NCBI GenBank assembly: GCA_025603075.1
Contig: MU626298.1
Span: 1-64,000, forward strand
Source: Neoconidiobolus thromboides FSU 785
Taxonomy: Eukaryota > Entomophthoromycota > Entomophthoromycetes > Entomophthorales > Neoconidiobolaceae
Reading direction: 5' to 3'
DNA length: 64,000 nucleotides
Translations under genes and position numbers: made by a program
The notes under the pieces: model-generated
What the model saw: only the letters and a program-made list of their open reading frames with translations
Database searches by the model: none
Told to the model about the DNA's origin: nothing
Shown: piece by piece, positions 24,319 through 35,365 of the stretch
How the letters are laid out: each line of letters starts with the position of its first letter
How positions within the stretch are numbered: the first letter of the stretch is position 1

Positions 24319-25633
24319 AATTTGTGTTGATGTTAATAATTGAAATTGATTTAAATTTGAAATTTGAAATAAGAAAATTAAAAGTCCAAAAGTTGGATTT
24401 AAAAATAGCGATTTTAAATGATCAATTTTGAGATGAATTTTAAGTCCTTATTTTAGAAATTTTAGAATGAGGGATGAGAAGTGAAGTGAACGTAAAAGTC
24501 ATCCTGACGTCGGATGCATTTATTTTGGTTTCAATTAAATTTAATTTGGAAACTTAACTAAACTCTGAGGTAATCTTTCAATTGGAGAACTATGGGATTG
24601 GTTGGATTTTCAAACTAATGAAGAATATTTACCTTATTTAGCTTCCCCATAATTTTTTTGTCAAAAAAATAAAATTGATTCGGCTACTATTAGTTCCGAA
24701 ATTCAATGGGCAATAAATTTCAAAGTTGAGAAAAAACAAGACCTGGGATTAAGATTATGGCAAAAATTATGTTTTAGGACATGGGAAAGTTTGAACGGAG
24801 TATTTGGTAAAGGGGAATAATTCTATTAAGTGTAAGATAAAATTCAGAATTATTATTCAAACATAAGACCATAGCTTTATATTTCCATAAATTATCTTAG
24901 CAGGTCTAAAGGGAGCAAATTATTTACTCCAATAAAGTAGAATGGAAAACAATAGTCAGATCGGGTTAAAAAAATTTGCAGTGGAAAATTAATAGTGGCA
25001 TTTGTTCCAGTTTTTCCCCAATAATTTTATACAGTAGTTATTTAGATGAGCTTGTATATTCTCTATAATTAAATAAGCCGATGATTATTAAACGAGTTTA
25101 AAAGTTAATAATAAATTATGTATACAAAGTTAACTTTGCAGTGTTTTTATTTAAATGTTAAAGTAATATAATTATTTATATTTTTAAAATCTTACTAAAT
25201 TACAAATTAATAAGGTAATATAGCTATTAGTATTAGTATTAATAGAAATGAAGATTTAATTTGATTTATGTTTTTATCAGTATTTAATTTTTACAAGTAA
25301 ATATTCATCTAAAATTAAGTTATAATATCTTTTTAGATCTAATTGAATTAAAAGAATATTAATCTAATCTAATCTTTGCATTTAAATGTTTTAATAGAAC
25401 AATGAATCGAGCTTTAATCTGAATAATAGTATTATAAATTAACCTTTAAACATAAGTCATAGTTTAACTAAACAAAAAAGTATAATACCAACCTCTTAAA
25501 TTTAAAATAAAACTTATGCTAAAAAAATTTAAAGTCCTATTTCTATACTAATTTAATAAATAACAATGACATTAACTACTCAAAACCATTTAACACATTT
25601 TCAACAATCTATATTATAACTAAATGACCTTTC
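24319..25633. other. Intergenic with one coding-like remnant
   Basis: Mostly AT-rich non-coding DNA. At 24578-24820 (+) one frame reads like protein (LSIGELWDWLDFQTNEEYL, later LGLRLWQKLCFRTWESLNG) with a single internal TAA after YLASP and stops upstream. No family recognised; see findings. Confidence 0.4.
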
Positions 25634-27707
25634 TTAGCACTTTCCCATCAGTTTGTTTTCCAACCAAACAACTGTCTTAAACAAATACAACCAATCCCCA
25701 TCGGTACTAAATTTGGCCAAATATTTAATTAATAAAAAATACTCTACAGGTAAATTAGCACCAAATTTTAACTCTTTAATTTTATCAAATAAAAAATAAT
25801 CTTGCCCATATTTGATATTTGATATTTGAATTTCGATTTTGTTCTTTAATTCCTTTGATATGGGTGTTGTTAATAGGGCGGTAAATTCAGATTCTTTTAT
25901 TAAATGTTGAGATGAGGTTACTATTTCTAAAAATAAATCTTGGATTTGTTTATAATCTATGAAAATAAAATTAAAATGTTGTTTTATCAATGTTTATATT
26001 TATATATCATTAATTACCTTTATACCCTTTTAATCCTAATGGTAATACTGTATTTTTTGCAAATTCATTATATTTTATTGGTTGATGTTGTAACATTTCC
26101 ATTGATAAACTAACAAATTAAAATTTAATAAATTAAAGATTCTAGTTAATATATTCTAATACCTAAACTTTGAAGGTATGAATTGATAGCATAAATGTTC
26201 ATTTGAAGCTTTAAAATTATCTAATAGATCAAAGATATCCGGCAAATTACTAAATAATTCATGTTTCAATCTAATAAAGTAACTAAGATTAACTATATAA
26301 AATTATGAAATAATTTACCTATCTTTTCCATCAAGCCCATAAAACAATTTCAAAATAATAACAATTAGACCCATTACTATGACTTCTGGCGAATATCGAC
26401 GTTCTTTATCGGTTTTTCGTATTGGCAAATTTAGTTTAATATTTAATTTGTTTTTTAAGGTAACTATCATTGGATAAAATGTAACTTTAAAAAATCATTA
26501 ATAACCCTCATCCACCGCTAAATAAATATAATAATCTTACTAGGCAAATTGAAATGTTCTAAAATAGAATATGAAATAAAAGGCAGGGAGATTGTAGGTG
26601 GAGGAACATTTAAATTTGGAAATAATAATTCCGCCATTAAATTCGTTGCTTCTTGAAAAAAATTAAATGAAGGTACCTAATAAAATTATCAACAAAAGTC
26701 CTAGGTATTTAATATAAATTCTTTACTCTAGCTAATAAAGCTGTTGAAGGCCTTAATCTATTTTGAATTTTTAATGGTAGTGTAGATCGTGCATTATTAA
26801 ATGGTATTTTATTATTATTACATAGCCTCAACAGATCGACACTCAAAATCGGGACTTTTAAGTACATTAAAGCTAAATATTGAAATGTTAAAGTCCAATA
26901 TAGCTTAATAATAAATTGACGTTTAATTGGAGATTCTGGTTTTTTTAATGCATTTTCTTCTTTTTCTATATCTATATCTATATCTATATCTTCTAATTTA
27001 TTTAAGTCAGTATCACTCTCGTTTTCAGAATCTAGATTATTTTTCAATAACTCGTCAATATGTCTTTCAGAATCTTCATCGGATGAGGAGCCTTCTAATT
27101 CTTTCAATAGATCATCTTCATCTTCTAAATTTTCTTTTTTCATCTTCTTTTTTCTTAATTTTTTGACATTCACTTGTATATATGGGTTCATACTGACATA
27201 CACTTTCCATAATCCTTGAACTATTTGCTTAAATATTAAACCATTATTTCGATTTTTTACAAATCAAAAAATATATTACCAATAATTCTTTAGGGACCCC
27301 AAATTGCTCAATCAATATATTACTTTGTTTCTTTAAAATAGTTTGGTATGCTCGAAGATAGAGAAATTTCCCCTTTTCATTATAATAGACTATATATTAA
27401 ATTAATCGTTTTCCTTAATCTCTTTTATCAGCGACAAAAGCTTACTCTTTGATATGATTTTCTTATTCTTTACTGCCACCCTCCTTCTTTTTTCAGTTCC
27501 TATAAAATTATCATCCATAAAGTCCATCACTTCTTGTCGAAATCCCTAATAGAATCCATCAGCTATTATCGGTTCTAAATCTTTTATTATACTTACCTCC
27601 AACTGATGCCCTTCTTCACATAAAAAGAAGCCTAAACCAGTTTTGCGATATCTCGTTGACCCACAGGTTGGGCATGGAGGTAATTTCTTAGCTTTGGTAA
27701 TATCCAT
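25634..27707 (-). CDS. RRN7: RNA polymerase I initiation factor Rrn7/TAF1B, 9 exons
   Basis: Exons on the minus strand: 27707-27597, 27545-27446, 27389-27280, 27227-26727, 26676-26541, 26463-26319, 26270-26163, 26109-26018, 25956-25634; frame is kept across all eight GT-AG introns, giving 541 residues. The N-terminus has a zinc ribbon, CPTCGS (residues 12-17) and FLCEEGHQLE (28-37), with the Cys and His pattern of the Rrn7 ribbon. It is followed by FLYLRAYQTILKKQSNIL and VQGLWKVYV, as in the family N-terminal cyclin fold, then an acidic insert (EDEDDLLKELEGSSSDED and DIDIDIDI). The C-terminal cyclin part includes KLFYGLDGKDR. Rrn7 is the TFIIB-like subunit of core factor/SL1 that recruits RNA polymerase I to the rDNA promoter in the nucleolus. 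The introns hide the gene from ORF scans. Confidence 0.9.
26966..26992. repeat. In-frame TATATC hexamer repeat inside RRN7
   Basis: Four tandem copies of TATATC. On the coding strand they give Asp-Ile repeats within the acidic insert, so copy-number changes would keep frame. Confidence 0.75.
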
Positions 27708-28965
27708 TGAAATTAATCTATAAAGGTGGGAGCTTCAGATTTGCCTTTTGAAACAAAAGTAAAAGCATGGATTAATTTAGTGAATTATTTAATTTTCGAG
27801 GATTTGAATTTCTAAATTAGAAAATTATTAGTCATTTTTTTAAAGCTAGGTTTATTGTTTGGGGGTTTAACTTTTGATCAATTTGAACATTTCTTATGGT
27901 TATTTAAAGCAAGATCAAAAATTATTTTAATTAAAAATTAACTCATTATTGTTTAAAAATAATTCAGATTTCCCCAAAATTTCTATAAGTCTATAAATAA
28001 CTATATTTAAATAAAAATAAGATAATCAATTATATGTAAAAGCTAATCAGTATACATTTTTTCAATTATATAGTTTTTTCTGTATTCAAATATTAAAAAT
28101 ATAAGTCAGAATTATATTGTTAATTTAAATATTCGTTATATGAAGCATTAATAAATATTGAAAGTCAAATATCATCAATCAAAAACAATCAAATATAAAA
28201 AAATAAAAATTTAATTTAAATTTATGGAAAAAAGTAACAAGGTAAATCTTCACTAATTAATATTGTAACTGGATTTGTTTTTATTATGGTTAATCGTTTA
28301 TTAATGTTATAAATACTAGTTCAATACTGTAGAATGTTAGTAGTTTCATGATTATCAGTAGCATATATTTTTATTTATACTTACCAATAGTATGTAAAAG
28401 TAATAAAATCAGAATATGAAATTAAATAATAAATTGGTATATATAAACAATAAACTTACACAAAGATTTAAAGCAGCTTATAAATTAAACATAGGATTCT
28501 AAAAATTAATTACAAAATCAAAATTAAAAGCAAAGCAAACTTAGTGTCTTGTTTGAAAAATAAGTTTCCACACTATGAGTTGGTATTCTACCATTAAAGT
28601 TATTTAAATTTATAATTAAATTACCATATTAATAAGTTTTTACTCCTTTTTATTGAATTAATAACTCACGCCTTCTTAATCACGTATTCATAAAACAAGC
28701 TTGAACTGTTTATACCCCTTTAAATAATAAGGATAAATATTACCTCCGAGATTGGCAGGCGCAATGGTTGTGAAGCTTCGAATTCCTAATGTTGATACGA
28801 AATAAAAAATCTATAACACGTTAAGAAGTATATAAAATAAATCAAATTTCAAAGCCCATTATACTGAAGTTTAAGTGTATATTACCATTTATTTTATTAT
28901 ATAAAGTAATACCCAACTATTGGATAATAAATATTGATTTACTATTACTTTACCAAGCCATCAAC
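27708..28965. other. Intergenic; possible small exons on minus strand near 28670-28830
   Basis: Upstream region of RRN7 and downstream of the LEA-like gene. Around 28740-28820 the minus strand reads IFYFVSTLGIRSFTTIAPAN between plausible splice sites (TAG acceptor, GAG/GTAATA donor), which could be an exon of an unrecognised small gene or a remnant. Otherwise nothing. Confidence 0.35.
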
Positions 28966-29703
28966 CTATTTTAATTTGTTACTCTTCTCATTGATATTTG
29001 ACTTGGTTTTATCTTTGGTATGATCGGCCTTGTTCTTAGCATCCGTTTTAAGATCATGAGCTTTATTAGATGCTTTATTAGCAGCCTTATCAATGGTTTC
29101 GTTAGAAATGTTAGTATTCTCCTTGAGTTTGGAGGCAGCAGTACCGATAGCTTCTTGTGCTGATTCATAAATCTTCTCTACCTTTTCTTTAACAGCACCT
29201 GCTACATTTTGAGTAACTTCCTTAGCGGCATCAGTGAAGTCACCAAGGGTTGTTTTGGTATTTTCAACAGTTTGATTGGCCTTTTCCTTTAAGTTCTCCT
29301 TAGCTTCATGAGTCTTATCAGCAGCGGTTCCTGCCAAGTTGTTAGCTTTATTGACGATATTATCTTTAGCCTCCTTAGCTCTATTAGATGCATCATTTGC
29401 AATCCCCTTTGCTTCCTCTCTTGTTTCGCCTGCTACTTGATTGGCTTCTCTTTTTAATTGATCAGCCTTCTTATTAGCGGTATTAGTAACTTCTTCAGCT
29501 TTGCTTTGAGCTTTATGTTTCAATTCATTGGCCTTATGTTTAGCATCATTTACAGTACTATTTAAATCAGAATCACGTCTCTCCTTAAGGGAATAGAGGG
29601 TAGTGTGTAGGCTTCTATTTTTTATAAGGTTAATTGAAGGGGAGCCAACAGAAACAAAGGTTTGGGTTTTTGGGATAAGTTTAATAATATTGCGTGAGTA
29701 CAT
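28966..29703 (-). CDS. LEA-like (group 3 type) repeat protein with putative mitochondrial leader
   Basis: Single-exon frame of 245 residues from ATG at 29703. The first 38 residues (MYSRNIIKLIPKTQTFVSV, later NLIKNRSLHTTLYSLKER) are basic with Ser/Thr and no acidic residues until the RxxS-rich junction, as in mitochondrial presequences. The rest is a low-complexity amphipathic helix in approximate 11-residue periods built from Ala, Lys, Glu, Asn and Thr (for example KHKANELKHKAQSKAEEV, DKAANKASNKAHDLKTDAKN). This is the style of group 3 LEA proteins and of the apolipophorin-like fungal proteins. Such proteins protect membranes and enzymes during drying, freezing or heat and fold into helix on dehydration. 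No catalytic motif is seen. A stress-regulated role is inference; a generic coiled structural protein is the alternative. Confidence 0.75.
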   Translation of the reverse strand: MYSRNIIKLIPKTQTFVSVGSPSINLIKNRSLHTTLYSLKERRDSDLNSTVNDAKHKANELKHKAQSKAEEVTNTANKKADQLKREANQVAGETREEAKGIANDASNRAKEAKDNIVNKANNLAGTAADKTHEAKENLKEKANQTVENTKTTLGDFTDAAKEVTQNVAGAVKEKVEKIYESAQEAIGTAASKLKENTNISNETIDKAANKASNKAHDLKTDAKNKADHTKDKTKSNINEKSNKLK

Positions 29704-29961
29704 AATTGATAATTTTTATTTAAAATTAAAGGGTTAGTATGTTTGATTTATATACCCTTTTCTTTGATAACGTCACATTTAGCTCATAAAATTAATTCAG
29801 TTTAACGTTTTATGTCTAGTAAAACTTTCGTCATCCAATATGTCATCTTATGTCACTATTTAAATGAATTTCAAATTTTGTTCTTTTGTAACTATAATCG
29901 ATCGATTGCCTACTTTTAAAAATTTTAAAAATCTTATATCAGTATGTGCTGTCAATATTAA

Positions 29962-30034
29962 GCTCCCTTGGCCTAATGGATAAGGCATCAGACTTCTAAT
30001 CTGAGGATTGCGGGTTCGAGTCCCGCAGGGAGTG
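29962..30034 (+). tRNA. tRNA-Arg (anticodon UCU)
   Basis: A 73-base cloverleaf without intron. Acceptor stem GCTCCCT pairs with AGGGAGT (one G-U), the D arm is GCC..GGC, and the anticodon stem TCAGA/TCTGA encloses the loop CTTCTAA with anticodon TCT. The T arm is GCGGG TTCGAGT CCCGC, and the discriminator base is G. The internal A and B boxes (TGGCCTAATGG, GGTTCGAGTCC) are intact. Confidence 0.97.
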
Positions 30035-30050
30035 TTTTCTCCTCTTTTTG
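30035..30050 (+). terminator. RNA polymerase III terminator of tRNA-Arg
   Basis: The T-run TTTT begins immediately after the tRNA 3' end, with a second T-run a few bases on (CTCCTCTTTTT). Confidence 0.7.
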
Positions 30051-30484
30051 AAAGTTAGTTATTGAAGAAGTGGTTAAGATACATTGAATACACACGGCAT
30101 GTCTAGTCATCAGCTGGAGCATTGTTTGTAATCTAAATGTTATGTCCTTGACAATTTGTCATTATTATTTAATAAAAGAATTTTTAAGAATTTAAAAAAT
30201 CAGATATAAACTTTCAAATAAAAACAACTTAATTTATTTGATATGAAATCTAATAATATTCAAAATCATATTAGATGTAAATATAGTTTAAGAAAAAGTT
30301 ATAATGCAAGATTTAGCTATAGAGTGATACGTCAACATTGGTATACAGTATATCATTCAAAGCTGAGCTTAACAGCACCAGTTCACAATAATAACAAACA
30401 CCACAATTGGTCCGATTATGACATTTAATAAAATTTAAACTAAATTATGTTAATAGTTTTGTATAATCAGAGAATTAGTAAAAA
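30051..30484. other. Intergenic
   Basis: Short chance frames only. A 61-codon open frame at 30243-30428 has no recognisable motif and I do not support it as a gene. Confidence 0.4.
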
Positions 30485-30588
30485 TATGAGGATATTTTTT
30501 GGTTTCATTACTTTTTCCATTTTTTGAGCGCTATTTGAGCGGAAAATTTATTAGCAAAATTCTTAAACAAAAAAATACATCGCCAAAT
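30485..30588. mobile_element. MITE-like element, copy 3
   Basis: Left end TA-TGAGGATATTTTTTGG and right end AAATACATCGCCA. The core TTTTTGAGCGCTATTTGAGC and ATTCTTAAACAAAAAAATAC matches other copies. The frame coding FPFFERYLSGKFISKILK is open through it. Confidence 0.85.
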
Positions 30589-30917
30589 ATTAGAAAAACA
30601 GAGGTCTTTGAATCTTTACGAATGAAAGCGCTTTTAACTGCTACTCTGAATTTTGATACTTTGATTAAAAACAAACTAAAGCAGCTTTTAAAATCGCTTT
30701 ATTTGTCCATACAAATTTAATATCAAAATAAGTTATTTATTTCTGGAATGCTTTATAGCCAATCTATAAATAAGGCGTGTGGCTTTGATCTTTGAATTTT
30801 TTACTATAGCTGAATACCATGATGCTGATAATTCTCAATGTAATCTTTCAATCATCAAAACACTTGAGGTTTAAAGTATACTAAATTTGAATTATTGAAC
30901 CATCAGTTATATAGACA
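30589..30917. other. Intergenic next to repeat
   Basis: AT-rich; an open frame runs out of repeat copy 3 to 30720 but has no family signature. This is the downstream side of the kinase-Sel1 gene. Confidence 0.4.
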
Positions 30918-33238
30918 TTAAACTTTAACTTTAGAACAAATCAAATCAAATCGTTTCCTTGCTGTTTCTAACCCTTCATCTGCTGCTTTTTTATAATATT
31001 TCAAACATAAGTTTAAATCTTTATCAATTCCAAAACCAATTTCGTAGCATTGTCCTAACTTAAATAATCCATTGGGGTCATTCTTTTCTGCTGCTAATTT
31101 AAAATGATGATATGCTTTACTATTATCCTTTTGAACCCCATGTCCTTTTGCATAGCATTTACCTAAATTAACAAAAGCTTGAGCTACTCCTTGTTTTGAA
31201 GATTCTTTATACCAATAAATAGCTTGTTCGAGGTCTTTTTTAACACCCATTCCTAAATGATAAAACCTGGCTACATTGTTTTGTGAAAGTTGATTTCCAC
31301 TTTTAGCGCCCTTCAAATACCATTGAAAAGCTATCTGGTGATTTTTTTCAACCCCAACTCCTAAATCATACATATACGCGAGTTGATGATATGCTTTAGC
31401 TGATTTATAGTGTGCTGCTAATTCAAAAAGTTCTTTAGCTTTTTCATGGTCCATTACTTTACCAACTCCTTTTAAATGCATTTTACCCAAGTAATATATC
31501 GCTTCTGGATGCATCGCTTTCATTGCTTTCTCAAAAAATTGGCCTGCTTTTACTACATCTTTTCTTATTCCAGTCCCCTCTTTATACAAATAGCCTAATT
31601 TATAGTAGCAACGTGTATCATCAAATTGAATCCCTTTATAGTATAGCTTTATAGCATAATCAATATTTCCTTCAACTCCTAACCCTTTTTCATAGATATT
31701 TCCTAATCTATAAAGTGCGATTGGAATATCTTGTTTATTATTGTTATATTTGATACTATTGTTATCATTATTATTATAATCTGTATTATTATCTAAAACA
31801 TTAAAATGATTTAAATACTTAGTATATAATTCAGCTGCAGTTGAATGGTTTAAATCTAATCCTGATCCTGTTTCATAGCAATATGCTAAATGTATATAAC
31901 TTTGGACATAGCCTTTTTTACTTAATCTATGATAATTGTAAACTATTTCTTGAGGCTTTAACTTCGGCCCGTTGTTTAATCGAAAATAGTAGGCTTGAGT
32001 GATTAAAAATTTGGCTTGTAGATGGTGTTGAGATGCTGCTTTTTCGAGCCACATTAATCCCGTCGTTGTATTCTGTTCTCTTCCTAATCCAAACAAATAT
32101 AATCTTCCTAATAATATAAATACTATTATTAAATAATTCAAATTTTACTACCTAATTGATACTGTGCTTCTGAATGATGATGCCAAGCTGGAAAATCAAA
32201 TAAGTTTGCTGCTTTAATGTATTCTTTCATTTCCAAAAATTCTAAGCCTATTTGATAGTATATCTTTATTTCATTCTCTAATATCTCTTGTTCCTCTTTC
32301 TCATTTATTAATGAAGTGTCAGTTTGATTTAATTTAGAAGCAAAGTCTACGCTGCTCAAATATTCACTGTTCAGGTAAGGTTCAAGCATAGTCAGTATAT
32401 AGTTACAAGTAGGCCGTATTTCAGCTTTCTTATCCACACAATTGATTATTAAAGTCCGAATTGTTTTTGGTAATAATTTCATTTTTTGGTTCCATTCTTC
32501 GCAATTGACTATCTCATCAGTATTTTGATTACATGGTTCTTCTGATAATATCTCATAAATCAGAATTCCTAAACTGTAAATATCTCCTTCCATACTCCCT
32601 ACACTATAGTTGATCTGCTCAAACTCAGGTGCTTTCCAATATAATTCTTCGCGTGTTCTTTGGATCTTTATAGTATTGTTAATATTGTTAAAACAAAATA
32701 ATGAAATTACTTTTTCTCTAGTATCTAACTCGTCCAGTAGCTTAAATAACCCAATATCCACTAATTTTGGAACGAATTTATTATCACTGTCCAAATGAAT
32801 ATTAGAACTGGTTAAATTTCGATGTATGATATTATTCTGATGTAAATAATTCAATCCTATCCCAATCTGGTAACAAAGATTTAACTTCTGCTCTAGATTC
32901 CAAGTCGAAATCTTCCCTTCCTTTAGCATTATATCCAATTCTACTGTGCTAAAATATGGTTTTAAAATAAAGAAATGATTGTCATGATTCAAATGAAACC
33001 AAGTGAAATTCTCAATATATTGATTATTCTGATTTCTTAATAGTGTTTGTATCTTTTGTAGTTCGAAATAGTATGCTGATAAGTTTAAATGCAGCTTTTG
33101 ATTCTCTTCCCCTGGATATCTTTGCAGCTCTTTCATTCTTCCTTGGTACTCACATTTGTACTGTGTTCGATAAACAGTTTTTGATAGTATTTGTCTGTTT
33201 TGAAATAACTCCCATTTCATTTCTTTCATTTCTTTCAT
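30918..33238 (-). CDS. Pseudokinase fused to Sel1 repeats, 2 exons
   Basis: Exons 33238-32152 and 32107-30918 on the minus strand, joined by a 44-bp GT-AG intron that falls inside a Sel1 repeat (QYQLG/RLYLFG); 758 residues. The N-terminal third is a protein-kinase-like domain. The catalytic loop reads IIHRNLTSSNIHLD, with Asn where active kinases have the HRD Asp, and the metal-binding motif reads VDIG instead of DFG. YWKAPE and GDIYSLGILIYEIL follow. No glycine-rich loop or clear VAIK lysine is seen in the N-lobe. It therefore looks catalytically dead or highly altered. The C-terminal half has about ten Sel1-like repeats (for example YRLGNIYEKGLGV, YKLGYLYKEGTGI, YQLAYMYDLGVGV), an alpha-solenoid for protein binding. 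Likely a signalling scaffold; partners unknown. Confidence 0.85.
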
Positions 33239-33937
33239 TTAAAGTCCTTGTTAATTTTTCCTTCGACTTGAGTTTTTATACTTAATTTGACGTTATATCA
33301 CATTTTTTGATAGTATAACTAATAGTAGCTTATAAGAACTATTATGCCAATTAAGTAAATACCCCGTTTTGAAAGCAGAAATCAAAAATAAGGTTCCTTA
33401 GATTATCCTCAATAGAACAATAATTGACCATGATTTATCAGTAGATTTTATATTGTATACTTTGAGTATCCTTTTTGTGACAAAAATTTGATTGTTTTAT
33501 CAAGTTTTGTTACATAAAAGGGGTAAAACTTCGAGACTAAAAATGATATCCACCTATATATTTTCATTTGTCAAATTAGATTTTCAAGACCTTATGAATT
33601 ACTTCATTTATAAAGGTTCTACTAAATGGCACAGAATAATTTTAATTAGATTTTCCACTATTTAGTGTTAAAAAAATGTAATCTGTCAGTTTATTTACAA
33701 GATTAACATTATTCTAAAATTTTTGATATACATTACCTTTTGTCGCAGCTTTCATCTTAATTATTTGATCAACTTTATAAATAATATTACTCTATCGATT
33801 TCTTTAATAAGTTTTTCTTTTAAAATCGAAAATTCAATATATTAGATGATCTAATAGCTGAAGTTTTAAATTTCTTTGTAGAAATTACTAACCTCATCCC
33901 AAAATAAAACACTTGAGGATTCCACTCCTTCAAGATT
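33239..33937. other. Intergenic upstream of kinase-Sel1 gene
   Basis: AT-rich, no gene recognised; borders repeat copy 4. Confidence 0.5.
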
Positions 33938-34037
33938 TGGGGATGTATTTTTGTATTTAAGAATTTTACTAACAATTTTTCCACTCAAATAGCGCTTAAA
34001 AGATGGAAAAAGTAATGAAGCCAAAAAAACATCCCCA
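33938..34037. mobile_element. MITE-like element, copy 4 (inverted orientation)
   Basis: Exactly 100 bp, from TGGGGATGTATTTTTG to ACATCCCCA. On the minus strand the shared frame reads LLFPSFKRYLSGKIVSKILK. The flanks are TT rather than TA. Confidence 0.88.
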
Positions 34038-34248
34038 TTTCCTAAAAGAAAACACACTAGCCTTCAAACAATTTTCTTGTCACCTTTTTATTTAAACTTC
34101 GGGTAATTTAATAAATAGATGAACAATATACTTTAGTCAGCTTTTGGATATTTCTAATGGCTTTTAATAGTACCATCTAATGAATAAATTGAAAAGCAAA
34201 TTGTTAACCAAGCATTAGGAAATAAATACTTTTATTTCTATTTCAACA

Positions 34249-34349
34249 TATGGGGATGTATTTTTGTGTTTAAGAATTTTGCTAGCAATTTTTTCGCTCA
34301 AATAATGCTTAAAAGATGGAAAAACCAATGAAGTAAAAATATTCTCATA
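34249..34349. mobile_element. MITE-like element, copy 5 (inverted orientation)
   Basis: Runs from TA-TGGGGATGTATTTTTG to ATTCTCA-TA with the shared core in between. It lies only 211 bp from copy 4 and in the same orientation. Confidence 0.85.
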
Positions 34350-35365
34350 TTTTATCCTTTAATAAATTTTCTGTAGTTTTAACTTTAAAGGGGCAGGTTG
34401 CTTAAAAGCCTGTAATAATTAATAGCTATATTCTAAATAATAAATATGTATATAATAAAGTACATAAAATGATGATATAATTTATCATTTGAGGATATAA
34501 GTAGTTTAAATAATTAAAGATCAGTATAAATGAATTTGTTATACTTTTAATTAAGAAATAATTATCAAATAAAGTATATAGTACTGTTTTTAGTAAAATG
34601 GATATTAAGCTATGAAAATAGGGCTTTTGATATTGGTAATAGCGTAATGGTTTCTGATATTGATAACAAATGTAAAGTACACTTAAATCGGGGATTTTTT
34701 CGGGAGTTTATCCATAAATTCATGTTATCATTTAATTCTATTCAAAGACGGATTAGTTTAAACCTGGGTTCCCTTTTTTCCTCACATTTGATTCAATGTG
34801 AAGCTAAGAATTGGGGGTAAATACTATGAAAGTAAATATTTTATTAATTTATAAAATTTAAATTTAAAGTGTTGCTAGTTAAAGATAGAGGCAAAAGAGT
34901 TTTTGTACAAAATCCGCATCTTTGAGTCTATCCTAAATTGGAAAAATTGCTCAAGTTTAACCAGATTTACAAATTTATAACTGTTGCAGTTCTTTTACAA
35001 CTTATCTAGCAGCGGTTTTTGTAAGCATATTATTTGCACAGCTATAATTTACGCAAAATCTTGTGATTACACAAATTTTAACATAGTTTTTTTTTAAATG
35101 TACTGTTAGATATATCGAAAAAAGCTTTAATAACTCTGTAATCATGTTTTTGCATAAGCCTAAACTGAAATTAATTTTGTTTTTCCATTCCAGCATTTGT
35201 TTGAAAAGCATTTGCATTGATATTACTCAACTTGCATAAATGGTAATTTGATTTCGGATAAAGACGTCAGTTTTTTAAAATTAAACTACAAAACATAGAT
35301 ATCAATAGACATGGAAAATGATATATAAACATATAAAAATTTTCAACTGATGATTATCTCAGAAA
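34350..35365. other. Intergenic upstream of first P450
   Basis: About 1 kb, AT-rich. A 71-codon minus-strand frame at 35002-35217 has no recognisable motif. Promoter of the P450 gene lies at its end. Confidence 0.45.

Noticed and set aside
29941-30034. Further tRNA genes or a CRISPR-like array
   Set aside because: Only one cloverleaf was found by eye. The scattered 100-bp repeats are inverted-repeat elements at irregular spacing, not an array.
32138-32141. Two separate genes, a kinase and a Sel1 protein
   Set aside because: A 44-bp GT-AG intron (32108-32151) joins them in frame and restores a Sel1 repeat across the junction.
33866-34057. 63-codon minus-strand frame
   Set aside because: Made almost wholly of repeat copy 4.
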